Positions 25,412-34,265 of a stretch of 34,265 nucleotides of DNA are shown here, one piece after another. The translations under genes were made by a program, and so were the position numbers. The notes under the pieces are model-generated. The model did no database searches. It saw only the letters and a program-made list of their open reading frames with translations, and was not told where the DNA came from. The DNA is from an uncultured Ruminococcus sp. (GTDB lineage: Bacteria; Bacillota; Clostridia; Oscillospirales; Ruminococcaceae): positions 1 to 34,265 of the forward strand of contig CANPYF010000004.1 of the NCBI GenBank assembly GCA_947587925.1, written 5' to 3'. The stretch's first letter is position 1. The number at the start of each line of letters is the position of its first letter.

Positions 25412-27511
25412 ATGAAGCATATATCGCTTCGGTATTTTTCCGCGGTTATTACTTTAATATACATTTTTATATGCTTTTTAGGCGCTGTGCCTGCGGTAAG
25501 CGCTTCCGCTGAGGGCTTGCCGGATTTTACGGCAGAAGAAAAAGCGTACATAGATTCTCATAAAAAACTAAAGGTCGGATATGTTCAGGATCGTATACCT
25601 ATATGCTTTAAAGATGAAAACGGCGAGGCGGCGGGAATATCGCGGTATATTTTCGATAGGGTAAGCGAAATATCGGGTCTTGATTTTGAGTATGTCGCTC
25701 TTCCCGAGGGAAGCGTTACATATGATTATCTTCTTAAAGAAAACTTTGATCTTGTCACAAGCGTGGAATATAACGAAGAAAATAAAAAAGCACGCGGTAT
25801 CCTGATAAGCGAGCCTTACCTTTCAAGCCGTAAGGTGGTCGTTGCTAAAGAAAACCTTAATTTCAGCTATGACGCCGATTTCACGGCAGCAGTCTCTACA
25901 GGTTCGCAGACATTAAAAAAGGTGCTTGCAAAGTCTTTTCCTCATTTTACATTAAAAGATTACGAATCGATACAGGATTGCTTTGACGCCGTTGATTCCG
26001 GAAGCGCCGATCTAATGATACAAAATCAGTTTGTGGTCGAATACTGGCTCAATAAGCCTAAATATGAAAAATTAAAGGTCATACCTATAGAAGGTCTTGA
26101 AGACAAAATGTGCTTTTCCGCTGTGGTGACCTTAGACGGTAAAACGGGAGTACCGCAGGAAGAAGGCGAAATGCTGATAGATATTCTCGACAAGACGATA
26201 AAAAGCATGAACGAGGACGAGGAAGGCAGCTATATCATACAAGGCGTTATGGAATATCAGTACGAATATACGTTTTTAGATTTCATCGACCGTTATCGTT
26301 ATGCTGTCGGCATTTTTATAATTTCCGCGCTTATCATAATATCACTTGTGATACTGCTTTCCCGTCAGCGTATCAAATACGCCGAAAGCCGAGCAGACGT
26401 AAAAGCCAAAGGGCGTTTCCTGTCGACCATGAGCCACGAGATACGAACGCCGCTAAACGGTCTTATCGGGCTTAATAATCTTATGGAAAAGAAGATAGAC
26501 GATAAGGAAAAGCTGATGGATTATATCAGGCAATCCTCCGTCACGGCGAACTATCTGCTGTCGCTTGTGAACGATATCCTCGATTCGTCAAAACTCGAAG
26601 AAAAAAAGCTTGAGCTTCTACTCGCTCCCATCAGTCTCGGGCTTGTTATAGAAACCGTAGGATCAATAGAAAACAGCGCCATGACCGAAAAAAAGCTTGA
26701 CTTTTCAGTCGATCTCGATATGCCCTATCCTTACATTGTCGGTGATGAGGTCAGAATACAGCAGATACTTCTGAATCTGCTTGACAACGCCCGCAAGTTC
26801 ACCAAAGAAGGCGGAAGCATTACGCTTACACTGGCGCAGGAGCTGCAATCAGACAAGGTATTGACCACTATCAACGTTAAGGACACCGGTAAAGGAATGA
26901 GCGAGGATTTTCAGGAACACATCTTCGATCTGTTTTCGCAGGAACTCGATACCGTTTCCAAAGGCAATCAGGGTACGGGACTTGGTCTTTCAATAAGCCG
27001 GCAGCTTGCAAGGCTTATGGACGGAGATCTCACCTGTGAAAGCAAAAAGAACGTCGGAAGCTGCTTTACATTTACCTTCCTTTCCGATACCGCACAGCCG
27101 CCTTCGGAACAAATACACATTACCGATCATTCCGATAAAGAGCGTCCCGTTATTCTGATAGCGGAGGACAACGAACTTAACGGTGAAATATTAATAGAGC
27201 TTTTAAAAGGCGAAGGCTTTGAAGCCGATCTTGCGCAAAACGGAAAAAAAGCTCTTGAAATATTCAAGTCGTCGCCCGAAGGAAAGTACGGCGTGATACT
27301 CATGGATCTGCTCATGCCCGAAATGGACGGATTTGAAGCGGCAAAGGCAATACGTTCCCTTGACAGAGATGACGCCAAAACTGTAAAAATCTTTGCCTGC
27401 ACCGCAAATTCCTTTACGGAAGATAAGGAAAAAGCCTTTGAAAGCGGAATGAACGACCTTATCCCAAAACCGATAGATATAAATATGCTTATAAACAAGC
27501 TGTATCAATAA
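25412..27511 (+). CDS. Hybrid sensor histidine kinase with extracellular SBP_bac_3-like sensor and C-terminal receiver domain
   Basis: 'LKVGYVQDRIPICFKDENGEAAGISRYIFDRV'; HisKA 'FLSTMSHEIRTPLNGLIGL'; HATPase 'QILLNLLDNARKFTKEGG', 'GTGLGLSIS'; REC 'ILIAEDNELNGEILIELL...VILMDLLMPEMDGFEAAKAIR'. Confidence 0.94.
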   Translation: MKHISLRYFSAVITLIYIFICFLGAVPAVSASAEGLPDFTAEEKAYIDSHKKLKVGYVQDRIPICFKDENGEAAGISRYIFDRVSEISGLDFEYVALPEGSVTYDYLLKENFDLVTSVEYNEENKKARGILISEPYLSSRKVVVAKENLNFSYDADFTAAVSTGSQTLKKVLAKSFPHFTLKDYESIQDCFDAVDSGSADLMIQNQFVVEYWLNKPKYEKLKVIPIEGLEDKMCFSAVVTLDGKTGVPQEEGEMLIDILDKTIKSMNEDEEGSYIIQGVMEYQYEYTFLDFIDRYRYAVGIFIISALIIISLVILLSRQRIKYAESRADVKAKGRFLSTMSHEIRTPLNGLIGLNNLMEKKIDDKEKLMDYIRQSSVTANYLLSLVNDILDSSKLEEKKLELLLAPISLGLVIETVGSIENSAMTEKKLDFSVDLDMPYPYIVGDEVRIQQILLNLLDNARKFTKEGGSITLTLAQELQSDKVLTTINVKDTGKGMSEDFQEHIFDLFSQELDTVSKGNQGTGLGLSISRQLARLMDGDLTCESKKNVGSCFTFTFLSDTAQPPSEQIHITDHSDKERPVILIAEDNELNGEILIELLKGEGFEADLAQNGKKALEIFKSSPEGKYGVILMDLLMPEMDGFEAAKAIRSLDRDDAKTVKIFACTANSFTEDKEKAFESGMNDLIPKPIDINMLINKLYQ

Positions 27512-27529
27512 TATCGACAATACATATAA

Positions 27530-27572
27530 AAAAGCGGCATTCCTTTACTTTAAGTAAGAGAATGTCGCTTTT
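27530..27572. terminator. Bidirectional terminator between convergent hybrid kinase and dnaC-like genes
   Basis: AAAAGCGGCATTC / GAATGTCGCTTTT (one G:U pair). Confidence 0.85.
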
Positions 27573-27607
27573 ATTATTGATACTTTTTTATCCGTGCAGC
27601 ATTAAAC

Positions 27608-28582
27608 TTATTTTTTCCCGTACCGCTTTACCGAACGCTGCTGACGTATATCGCTGCCGACAAATAAAACAGGTATAAAATCATTCAGCAGACGTGATAC
27701 GATACGCTCATTATAACGTTCGTTAAGCTTTTCGGAGGACATATTTGTTGAAATGATAGTCGGTCGGTGAAGATTTATTCTTCCGTTTATAATGTTATAC
27801 AGCGCGGAATCATAAAACGGACTTGTAAATTCCGAACCAAGATCGTCTATGATAGCAATATCGGCTGCAATGACCGAATCAAGTGTACTGCCCTCGCTCC
27901 TGCCAAAATGCTCATCTTCTATTTTTCTCAATATATCAGGCGCGGAAACTAACAGAACGGAAAATCCTCTTGAAGCTATCTCCTTTGCCATACAGCAGGA
28001 TATAAGCGTCTTTCCAAGACCTGTTTTCCCGATAAAAAGCAAAGAATTGCAGCCGTCAGGAAAATTTGCACAATAGTCCTTGAAATAACGCAGATATGAC
28101 GCCATACGATCTCTTATTTCACCCTGCGGATAATATTCGAGCGAAAAGCGGGAAAAATCCTGCACCGAAATAGAGGAGCTTTCATTCAAGGAACGCACCA
28201 TATATTCTTTGAGCAGTTCCTCCGCGCACTCGCAGCGTTTCCCGTCCGCTTTTCCCGTATCCTTACATTTTTTGCAGAAAAAATGCGGTTCGAGATAATT
28301 TTCGTCGTTAGTAAGCGCTTTGACAAGTTGTTTGATCTTTTGCTGCGCCGCAAGATTATCGTCAGCAACTTTGCGTGCAGCCTCCGCGGCATTGCTTTTA
28401 TGCGAAGCAATTATCTGATATAGATTTAAATACGAATCCTTCAAGCTGTTTTCAAGTTTCTTTACCTCAGGGAGCTTTTCATAAACATACGCGCGGCGTT
28501 TCTCTGATCCGTTCTGCGCCTTTTCCCGACGCTCTTGGAGCGTCTGCATCATAAATTCAAACGCTTCGTCACTGTATCTCAA
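27608..28582 (-). CDS. DnaC/DnaI-like helicase loader ATPase
   Basis: Zn-finger-like 'CKKCKDTGKADGKRCEC', Walker A 'LLFIGKTGLGKTLISCCMAKEIASRGFSVL', Walker B 'IAIIDDLGSEF', 'PTIISTNMSSEKLNERYNERIVSRL'. Confidence 0.92.
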   Translation of the reverse strand: MRYSDEAFEFMMQTLQERREKAQNGSEKRRAYVYEKLPEVKKLENSLKDSYLNLYQIIASHKSNAAEAARKVADDNLAAQQKIKQLVKALTNDENYLEPHFFCKKCKDTGKADGKRCECAEELLKEYMVRSLNESSSISVQDFSRFSLEYYPQGEIRDRMASYLRYFKDYCANFPDGCNSLLFIGKTGLGKTLISCCMAKEIASRGFSVLLVSAPDILRKIEDEHFGRSEGSTLDSVIAADIAIIDDLGSEFTSPFYDSALYNIINGRINLHRPTIISTNMSSEKLNERYNERIVSRLLNDFIPVLFVGSDIRQQRSVKRYGKK

Positions 28583-29586
28583 TCATCGTCCCCTCCTTTG
28601 AACCCTATTTCATTCGGGTCGATAGAAGCAGCCATATCCTGCCATGCCTTAATGTCATAAGAAGGAGCATCACTGCCGTTATTTTTATTTTTCTGCTTAT
28701 TTTCCTTAAACTCGATATCCTGCTGCTCTGCGTCACGCGGAGTAAAAATACCGCTTTTGCGCCAGTTTTCCATAATACCGTTAATATACCGCATATCGAC
28801 CTTATTCAGCCTGTCGCGCGAACGTTCGCCCGCAAGAGATATCATGTCGATAGTGAATCCCCAATTCCGCCAGTCGTTTATAAATTTTCTCTGACGTTCG
28901 GTAAGACCGTCTCTTATATTGAGAGATCTTGCGGCGCGTTTATCAAAATCGTTTTCATCGGTAAGGCGTATTATTTCAGCCTCCGCCTGGTGATAATCAA
29001 TTATCCCCTCTTCAAACCAACTTTTAGCAAGCTTTTCAAGATAGGATATTCTTTCCTTACCGTTATCCCTGCAATACTGCGCCATTATAAGTATCGTTGA
29101 AACGGAAAATCCGTAATATTCATATATGGTAATGAGAGCAGCCGTTTCATGTGCATTTATCGTTCTGCCGAAGATCTTCTGTATTTCTTCAAACAGCATA
29201 CCGATCTCGGGCACATCCTTGCCTTTTTTTGCAAGTTCGCTCGGCGAATATTTCACGACCGCCTTTGATGCAGTTTGCTGAGCCGGCTTTTGCTCGGAAT
29301 GTTCCATGCTTGCCGAAGCAGCGACAGCTTTGGGTCTATCCTTTTGTTTGCCGTCAAGAGATAAAAGACCGTTTGAATCCCAGAACAGCAGCGCATCATT
29401 TGCCTTTTGCTCGGAAATACCGCACCGCAATGCTATGTCAGCTGTATCGGCAATATCGCTGTCGCTGCCGTAAACGGTTATAAGCACCTTATAAAAATCA
29501 CCGTCCGCCGTTTTGAGAAAACTGTCGGCAGCGCACGGAAGAGCAAAGACTTTTCTGAATGTCGGCGTACTTATGTTATATATCAT
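28579..29586 (-). CDS. DnaD-domain primosome protein
   Basis: DnaD domain 'LFEEIQKIFGRTINAHETAALITIYEYYGFSVSTILIMAQYCRDNGKERISYLEKLAKSWFEEGIIDYHQAE', second C-terminal DnaD-like repeat; 4-nt overlap with the downstream ATPase. Confidence 0.88.
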   Translation of the reverse strand: MIYNISTPTFRKVFALPCAADSFLKTADGDFYKVLITVYGSDSDIADTADIALRCGISEQKANDALLFWDSNGLLSLDGKQKDRPKAVAASASMEHSEQKPAQQTASKAVVKYSPSELAKKGKDVPEIGMLFEEIQKIFGRTINAHETAALITIYEYYGFSVSTILIMAQYCRDNGKERISYLEKLAKSWFEEGIIDYHQAEAEIIRLTDENDFDKRAARSLNIRDGLTERQRKFINDWRNWGFTIDMISLAGERSRDRLNKVDMRYINGIMENWRKSGIFTPRDAEQQDIEFKENKQKNKNNGSDAPSYDIKAWQDMAASIDPNEIGFKGGDDD

Positions 29587-29850
29587 TGCAGATTATACTC
29601 CTTATGTAAAATTGGCGCAAAGGCTGTACAAAGCAAGCGTACTTCCCTGCCGTCAATATCGCTGAATCTTATTATATCATAAAACAGACCGTATGTCAAT
29701 CATGGGAGAGCGTTTTCATGAAAAACTGTTGCTTTTGCCGACAATAAAAATATAAAATCATGACATAAAACTAACTTAGTGATTGTATAAAATCACATAA
29801 AATGCGTGTGAAAATTTGTAGAAAAATACATAGAAAAAAAGTGCGATATT

Positions 29851-29859
29851 TGATATAAT
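29851..29859 (+). promoter_or_regulatory. Extended -10 promoter for the HlyD-type adaptor gene
   Basis: TGATATAAT (TGnTATAAT); no good -35. Confidence 0.55.
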
Positions 29860-29976
29860 TATATAAAGGCGGCAGCGCATAAAGCGGCAGGTATGCCTTG
29901 TGCGGTGCGCTTTAAGTTACTGTAAAACATTTTATTATGACTGCTTGGCAGCATAAAAGTACAGGAGATATATTTT

Positions 29977-31026
29977 ATGAACAAAAGAACATTCACAACG
30001 CTCTGCGCACTGCTTTGTGCGTGCGTATGCACTGCATCATTCTCGGGCTGCTATCTGCTGCCTGACGAAGAAGAGGTCCTCGCAGCACCTACCGTAAAGG
30101 CAAGCGAGGTGACCTATACCACCGTTACCGCAAAGCGCAAGACGCTTGAAAAGCGCATAATCAACAGCGGCACGGTAAAAAGCGAACAAATGTATAATGT
30201 CGGCTTTGAAGATCACGGCGGAACTATCAGCGAATTTTATGTACACATCGGCGACGAGGTCAAAAAGGGCGATAAGATATGCGAGATCGACACCACCGAT
30301 ATAGATTATCAGATACAGCTGAAAGAACTTGACCGCAAACGCGCTTTTCTGAATACCGAGGTGCTTTATGAAAGCGGCTGTACTCAGGCTGAGTATGACC
30401 GTGCATATGTTGATGTTCAAAAACTCGATCTTGAACTTGAACAGCTTTACGCCCAGCGTGACGGGTCAACACTGTATGCTCCCTGTGACGGCGTTATATC
30501 CGCACTTGCGGATATAAGAGTCGGCGACAATGCGTCCTCGGGACAGACTATAGCTACCATTATGCAGACAAGCGGGCTTTATATTGAAATAGAGCCGAAT
30601 GATTTCACCGAATTTCCCATGGGTCAGGAACTTCAGATAAGAATAGATGATGTCTATTATGACGGTGAAGTCTTTATGACTCCCGATGAGCTTGTCAAGG
30701 TCAAGGAGGAGGAATCCGACAGTCATGACAAGCTTGAAGAAGGCGGCATTGAATTTAAAATGGATAAGATATATGTACGCTTTTCGGGAGAAACACCTCC
30801 CGATGCGATAGGTCAGCTTGTTGATACTATCCGCGTACTCGATACAGCAGAAAATGCCGTTGTTATTTCAAACAACCTTATCAAGACCGTTGACGGAGAA
30901 AAGATCGTTTATGTTTTGAAAAACGGCGAAAAAACCGCAGTACCGGTTGAAATAGGTCTTCAGACCGGCTCACAGTCGGAGATACTTTCGGGCGTAAACG
31001 AAGGCGACGAGATCGTTATAAGATAA
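29977..31026 (+). CDS. HlyD/MacA-type periplasmic adaptor-like subunit, efflux transporter
   Basis: Lipobox-like 'FSGCYLLP'; barrel-sandwich hybrid 'GTISEFYVHIGDEVKKGDKICEIDT', 'LYAPCDGVISALADIRVGDNASSGQTIATIM'. Confidence 0.85.
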   Translation: MNKRTFTTLCALLCACVCTASFSGCYLLPDEEEVLAAPTVKASEVTYTTVTAKRKTLEKRIINSGTVKSEQMYNVGFEDHGGTISEFYVHIGDEVKKGDKICEIDTTDIDYQIQLKELDRKRAFLNTEVLYESGCTQAEYDRAYVDVQKLDLELEQLYAQRDGSTLYAPCDGVISALADIRVGDNASSGQTIATIMQTSGLYIEIEPNDFTEFPMGQELQIRIDDVYYDGEVFMTPDELVKVKEEESDSHDKLEEGGIEFKMDKIYVRFSGETPPDAIGQLVDTIRVLDTAENAVVISNNLIKTVDGEKIVYVLKNGEKTAVPVEIGLQTGSQSEILSGVNEGDEIVIR

Positions 31027-31124
31027 TTTGCCAAAGTACATGCTTTTTTGTGAAAAAAAGTTTTGTAAAAAAGTATTGTAAAAAAACGGCGTAATCAAAA
31101 ATAAATCGGGAGAAACAGACAAAT

Positions 31125-34112
31125 ATGTTTACTTTGCTCATGCGCAAAATGCGCAATACAAAATGGATGGTGCTGTGTCTGCTGACGGGATTTATCATGG
31201 CATCAGCAATGATGAGTACCATACCTATATATATGAACGCTTCCCTCCAGCGTATGCTGGTAAAGGATATGGAGATATTTCAGAATGAACAGGGCGTTTA
31301 TCCGGGTATATATGCTGTCAGCTACAAGCCCACTATGGATTCGACTACATCTGCTCAGCGGCAGCAGATAGAAGATGTTGTTTCGCTTGCCGAGCAAAAT
31401 TACAACGATCTCGGCTGCCCTGCACAGTATGAAAAAAAGGTCATAAGCGACGATTACCTTTATGTTACCTCCATAGAGGTAACTGACGGCGATTCCGCTT
31501 CCCGCTTCTCACTTGCAGGCATGACAGATATTGAAAACAATATAGAGATAGTTCACGGCAGAATGCCCGAAGCAGGCAGACGCTCTGACGGGGTGTATGA
31601 ATGTGTAGCAACGGAGCGCGCTCTGAAAGCCTGCGAGCTTGCTCTGGGTACGACCTATGAAATAGGAAATATATTCGGAGCAGACAAGACCTGCAAGGTA
31701 GAAATAGTCGGAACATTTGATGTTAAAGAAGGCTGTGACGCTTACTGGGCGGAGGAACTTAGCGAATATGCCGCGACAATTTTTACCGATTACGATACGC
31801 TCTATTCCGAAATAATGGATACAGGGGCTGTAAATATCACTTCAATGGACGTAAGGTTCGGCATTGATTATCCGAATATGGATATGAATAACCTTTCGTC
31901 AATGAATGAAAAGATCAAAGAACAGCGCAGAACATATGAAAAAGCTAAGATCAGTCTTTCGATACCCGCGCAGGAACTTTTTAAGGACTACGAGGGACGC
32001 GCCTCACAGCTTCGCCTGACGCTCTGGCTGCTTCAGATACCTGTTATACTTATGATACTCATTTATCTTTTCATGGTATCTCAGCTTAATGTCGAACAGG
32101 AAAGAAACGAAATAGCCGTATTCAAAAGCAGAGGCGCGAGCCGAGGTCAGGTCATACTGATATATGTGCTTGAATCACTGATACTCGGCGTGGTGACGGC
32201 TGTTGTCGCACCGTTTGCAGGAATGGGACTTTGCACCGCGCTCGGCGCGTCAAACGGATTCCTTGAATTTGTCAACAGAAAATCTCTGCCTATAAAAATG
32301 ACGGCAGATGCCTTTATCTATTCGGGAGCGGCTATTGTGGTATTCTTCCTTGCGACAATGGCGCCTATAATCCCCGCTACCAAAACAACGATAGTTGAAC
32401 ATAAGCAGTCAAAAGCAAAGAAGAGAAAGCTCCCGCTTTGGGAAAAACTTATGGTGGACTTTGTGCTGATCGCCGGTTCGCTTTTATGGCTGAAATATTA
32501 CACCGATCAACAGGCAAAAATACCCACCTCTGCGGAAAGAGATACCTCTGTAAACCCGATGATGTTTATTGCTTCAACAGCATTCATAGTCGGCTGCGGA
32601 CTGTTCATTATCAGAATACACCCGCTTGTTATAAGAATATTCTCAAAGCTGTTCAAGCGGATACTCTCCCCTGCGGCTTATGTTTCATTTAACAATATCG
32701 GACGCACCGCTTCGGGTAAAGAAAGATTTTTAATGATATTCCTCATCTTTACCGTTTCGCTCGGACTTTACTTTGCAAATACCGCACGCGCCCTTAACCG
32801 AAACGCCGAGGAACGTGTTATTTATTCAATTGGCGCAGATGCGATAATAGAAGAGGTATGGAGCGATAATACGGGAGAATTAAAAGGAGAAAATGCTGCA
32901 TCTGCGGCGGATCAGGCGCTGGCACAGCAGCAAAGCGCAGCTTCAAATGCCGAGCTTGTCGAAAACCGCGATGAAAACGCCGAGGAGGAGGAAATAGACG
33001 AATCGGAAATACAATACACCGAACCGCCTATAGAAAGATTTGAAAATCTTGCGGGTGTCGAAAATGTTGCGAGGGTGCTTATAAAGGATAAGGTCAAGAT
33101 ACAAAACGATCTTATGCAAGTGCCCGTCGTTGAAGAACATAATGAATATGATTTTGCATTCAGAGAAGAGGAAGAATCCGTAACGAGATATGAGGACAAT
33201 ACCGAAAATGTTACGCTAATGGCAATGTCGCCGGGAGAATTTTCAAACGTCTGCCTGTTTGAGGACAGACTTCTTCCGTCGCATATAAATAATTATCTTG
33301 AAGCGCTCAGCGAATATCCTTCGGGAATAATATTGTCAAAAGCGTTCAAGGATACATACGGGTTAAAGCTTGGCGATACCGTTCATGTAAGCTGGGGAGC
33401 AAACGAACCGTTTGACGCGGTAATACTTGCGTTTGTCGAATACTGGCCGTCTATGAATCCGTATCTGACTGCAAAAGACGGCACTTATATGAATTTTGCC
33501 GTAATGAACCGTGATTATGTAAATATAATGACAAAACTTGAACCATATCAGGTATGGATAGATATGGAAGAAGGTGCGCTTACCGAAGATTTTTACAAAT
33601 CAATTGAGGATTCCGATATTACGACCACAACGCTGCGCGTCAACAATCAAGAGATAATAACCGAAAAGAACGATCCCATGCTGCAAGGCATGAACGGAGC
33701 GCTTACGCTTGGATTTATAATAATCATGGTAATGTGTATAATCGGTTTCCTGATGTATTGGATACTGTCGATAAAGAGCCGAACGCTTCAATTCGGTATA
33801 CTGCGTGCTATGGGTATGAAATACCGTGAAATAATTGCCATGATAGTATACGAACAGCTTTTGACTTCGGGAGCGGCGATATTTGCAGCAATTTTCATCG
33901 GCGGTTTTGCAAGCGACCTTTTCGTCCCTCTGTTCCAGTATCTGTATACGGTCCGCGAACAGGTACCCGGATTCGTAGTTATCCCGCAGCGTTCGGATTA
34001 CCTTAAAGTATATGCTATAATTGCAATAATGCTGCTCATATCATTCCTTGTGCTTGGCAGACTGATAAGGAAAATAAATATTTCAAAGGCATTAAAACTC
34101 GGCGAGGATTGA
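31125..34112 (+). CDS. Large ABC transporter permease, FtsX/MacB-like domains
   Basis: Two FtsX-like permease modules ('VSQLNVEQERNEIAVFKSRGASRGQVILIYVLESLILG' and 'ILSIKSRTLQFGILRAMGMKYREIIAMIVYEQLL') and large extracytoplasmic segments. Confidence 0.9.
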   Translation: MFTLLMRKMRNTKWMVLCLLTGFIMASAMMSTIPIYMNASLQRMLVKDMEIFQNEQGVYPGIYAVSYKPTMDSTTSAQRQQIEDVVSLAEQNYNDLGCPAQYEKKVISDDYLYVTSIEVTDGDSASRFSLAGMTDIENNIEIVHGRMPEAGRRSDGVYECVATERALKACELALGTTYEIGNIFGADKTCKVEIVGTFDVKEGCDAYWAEELSEYAATIFTDYDTLYSEIMDTGAVNITSMDVRFGIDYPNMDMNNLSSMNEKIKEQRRTYEKAKISLSIPAQELFKDYEGRASQLRLTLWLLQIPVILMILIYLFMVSQLNVEQERNEIAVFKSRGASRGQVILIYVLESLILGVVTAVVAPFAGMGLCTALGASNGFLEFVNRKSLPIKMTADAFIYSGAAIVVFFLATMAPIIPATKTTIVEHKQSKAKKRKLPLWEKLMVDFVLIAGSLLWLKYYTDQQAKIPTSAERDTSVNPMMFIASTAFIVGCGLFIIRIHPLVIRIFSKLFKRILSPAAYVSFNNIGRTASGKERFLMIFLIFTVSLGLYFANTARALNRNAEERVIYSIGADAIIEEVWSDNTGELKGENAASAADQALAQQQSAASNAELVENRDENAEEEEIDESEIQYTEPPIERFENLAGVENVARVLIKDKVKIQNDLMQVPVVEEHNEYDFAFREEEESVTRYEDNTENVTLMAMSPGEFSNVCLFEDRLLPSHINNYLEALSEYPSGIILSKAFKDTYGLKLGDTVHVSWGANEPFDAVILAFVEYWPSMNPYLTAKDGTYMNFAVMNRDYVNIMTKLEPYQVWIDMEEGALTEDFYKSIEDSDITTTTLRVNNQEIITEKNDPMLQGMNGALTLGFIIIMVMCIIGFLMYWILSIKSRTLQFGILRAMGMKYREIIAMIVYEQLLTSGAAIFAAIFIGGFASDLFVPLFQYLYTVREQVPGFVVIPQRSDYLKVYAIIAIMLLISFLVLGRLIRKINISKALKLGED

Positions 34113-34163
34113 TGAGAATTTATAATTATCCGTTTAGTTAAATATGACCTATATAAATTACAA

Positions 34164-34263
34164 ACAATGACAAAAATACCTCCTATGGCATTTTGAACCG
34201 AACCAGTAAAAAAGGACAATGACAAAAAAGACCTCCTATGGTATAATAGAAAACATAGGAGGT
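34164..34263. repeat. Direct and inverted repeat cluster at right window edge (possible leader/terminal region of a mobile element)
   Basis: ACAATGACAAAAA-TACCTCCTATGG (34164-34188) repeated as ACAATGACAAAAAAGACCTCCTATGG (34216-34241); ACCTCCTATG (34231-34240) inverted as CATAGGAGGT (34254-34263). Confidence 0.6.
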
Positions 34264-34265
34264 TT

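Noticed and set aside
1-34265. CRISPR array, rRNA or tRNA genes
   Set aside because: No regularly spaced direct repeats with unique spacers, and no rRNA- or tRNA-like conserved segments seen on reading both strands; a tRNAscan/Infernal run would be decisive

Overview
Chromosomal window from a low-to-mid GC, Ruminococcus/Oscillospiraceae-like Firmicute (taxon inferred from gene content only). About 29 protein genes are supportable; I see no rRNA, tRNA or CRISPR. In order: ComEA-like HhH protein; esterase lipoprotein; amidase-like protein; an operon of three small membrane proteins plus a PstS-like protein (two of the small ORFs, 43 and 45 aa, are absent from the ORF track); leuC - Dabb protein - leuD; a two-gene module driven by a perfect TTGACA-17-TATAAT promoter (uncharacterised 377-aa protein + 902-aa Ser/Thr kinase fused to an NB-ARC/STAND-like NTPase and helical C-terminus); pyridoxamine kinase; lacI - sugar SBP - two permeases; two paralogous coiled-coil LytM/M23 proteins with ftsX/ftsE; PucR/CdaR-like regulator; short DUF1232-like protein; SLOG/YpsA-like protein; DUF5104-like lipoprotein; SBP_3-containing hybrid histidine kinase; DnaC/DnaI-like and DnaD-like proteins; HlyD-type adaptor and large FtsX-type permease; and a repeat-rich leader at the right edge that may start a mobile element. 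The best candidate for an undescribed system is the 377-aa protein + kinase-STAND pair (7046-10946). Next are the micro-ORF/PstS-like operon with its phased operator-like repeats (3734-4346) and a perfect 13-bp palindrome upstream of the hybrid kinase promoter. All family calls are by eye from motifs, with no database search.
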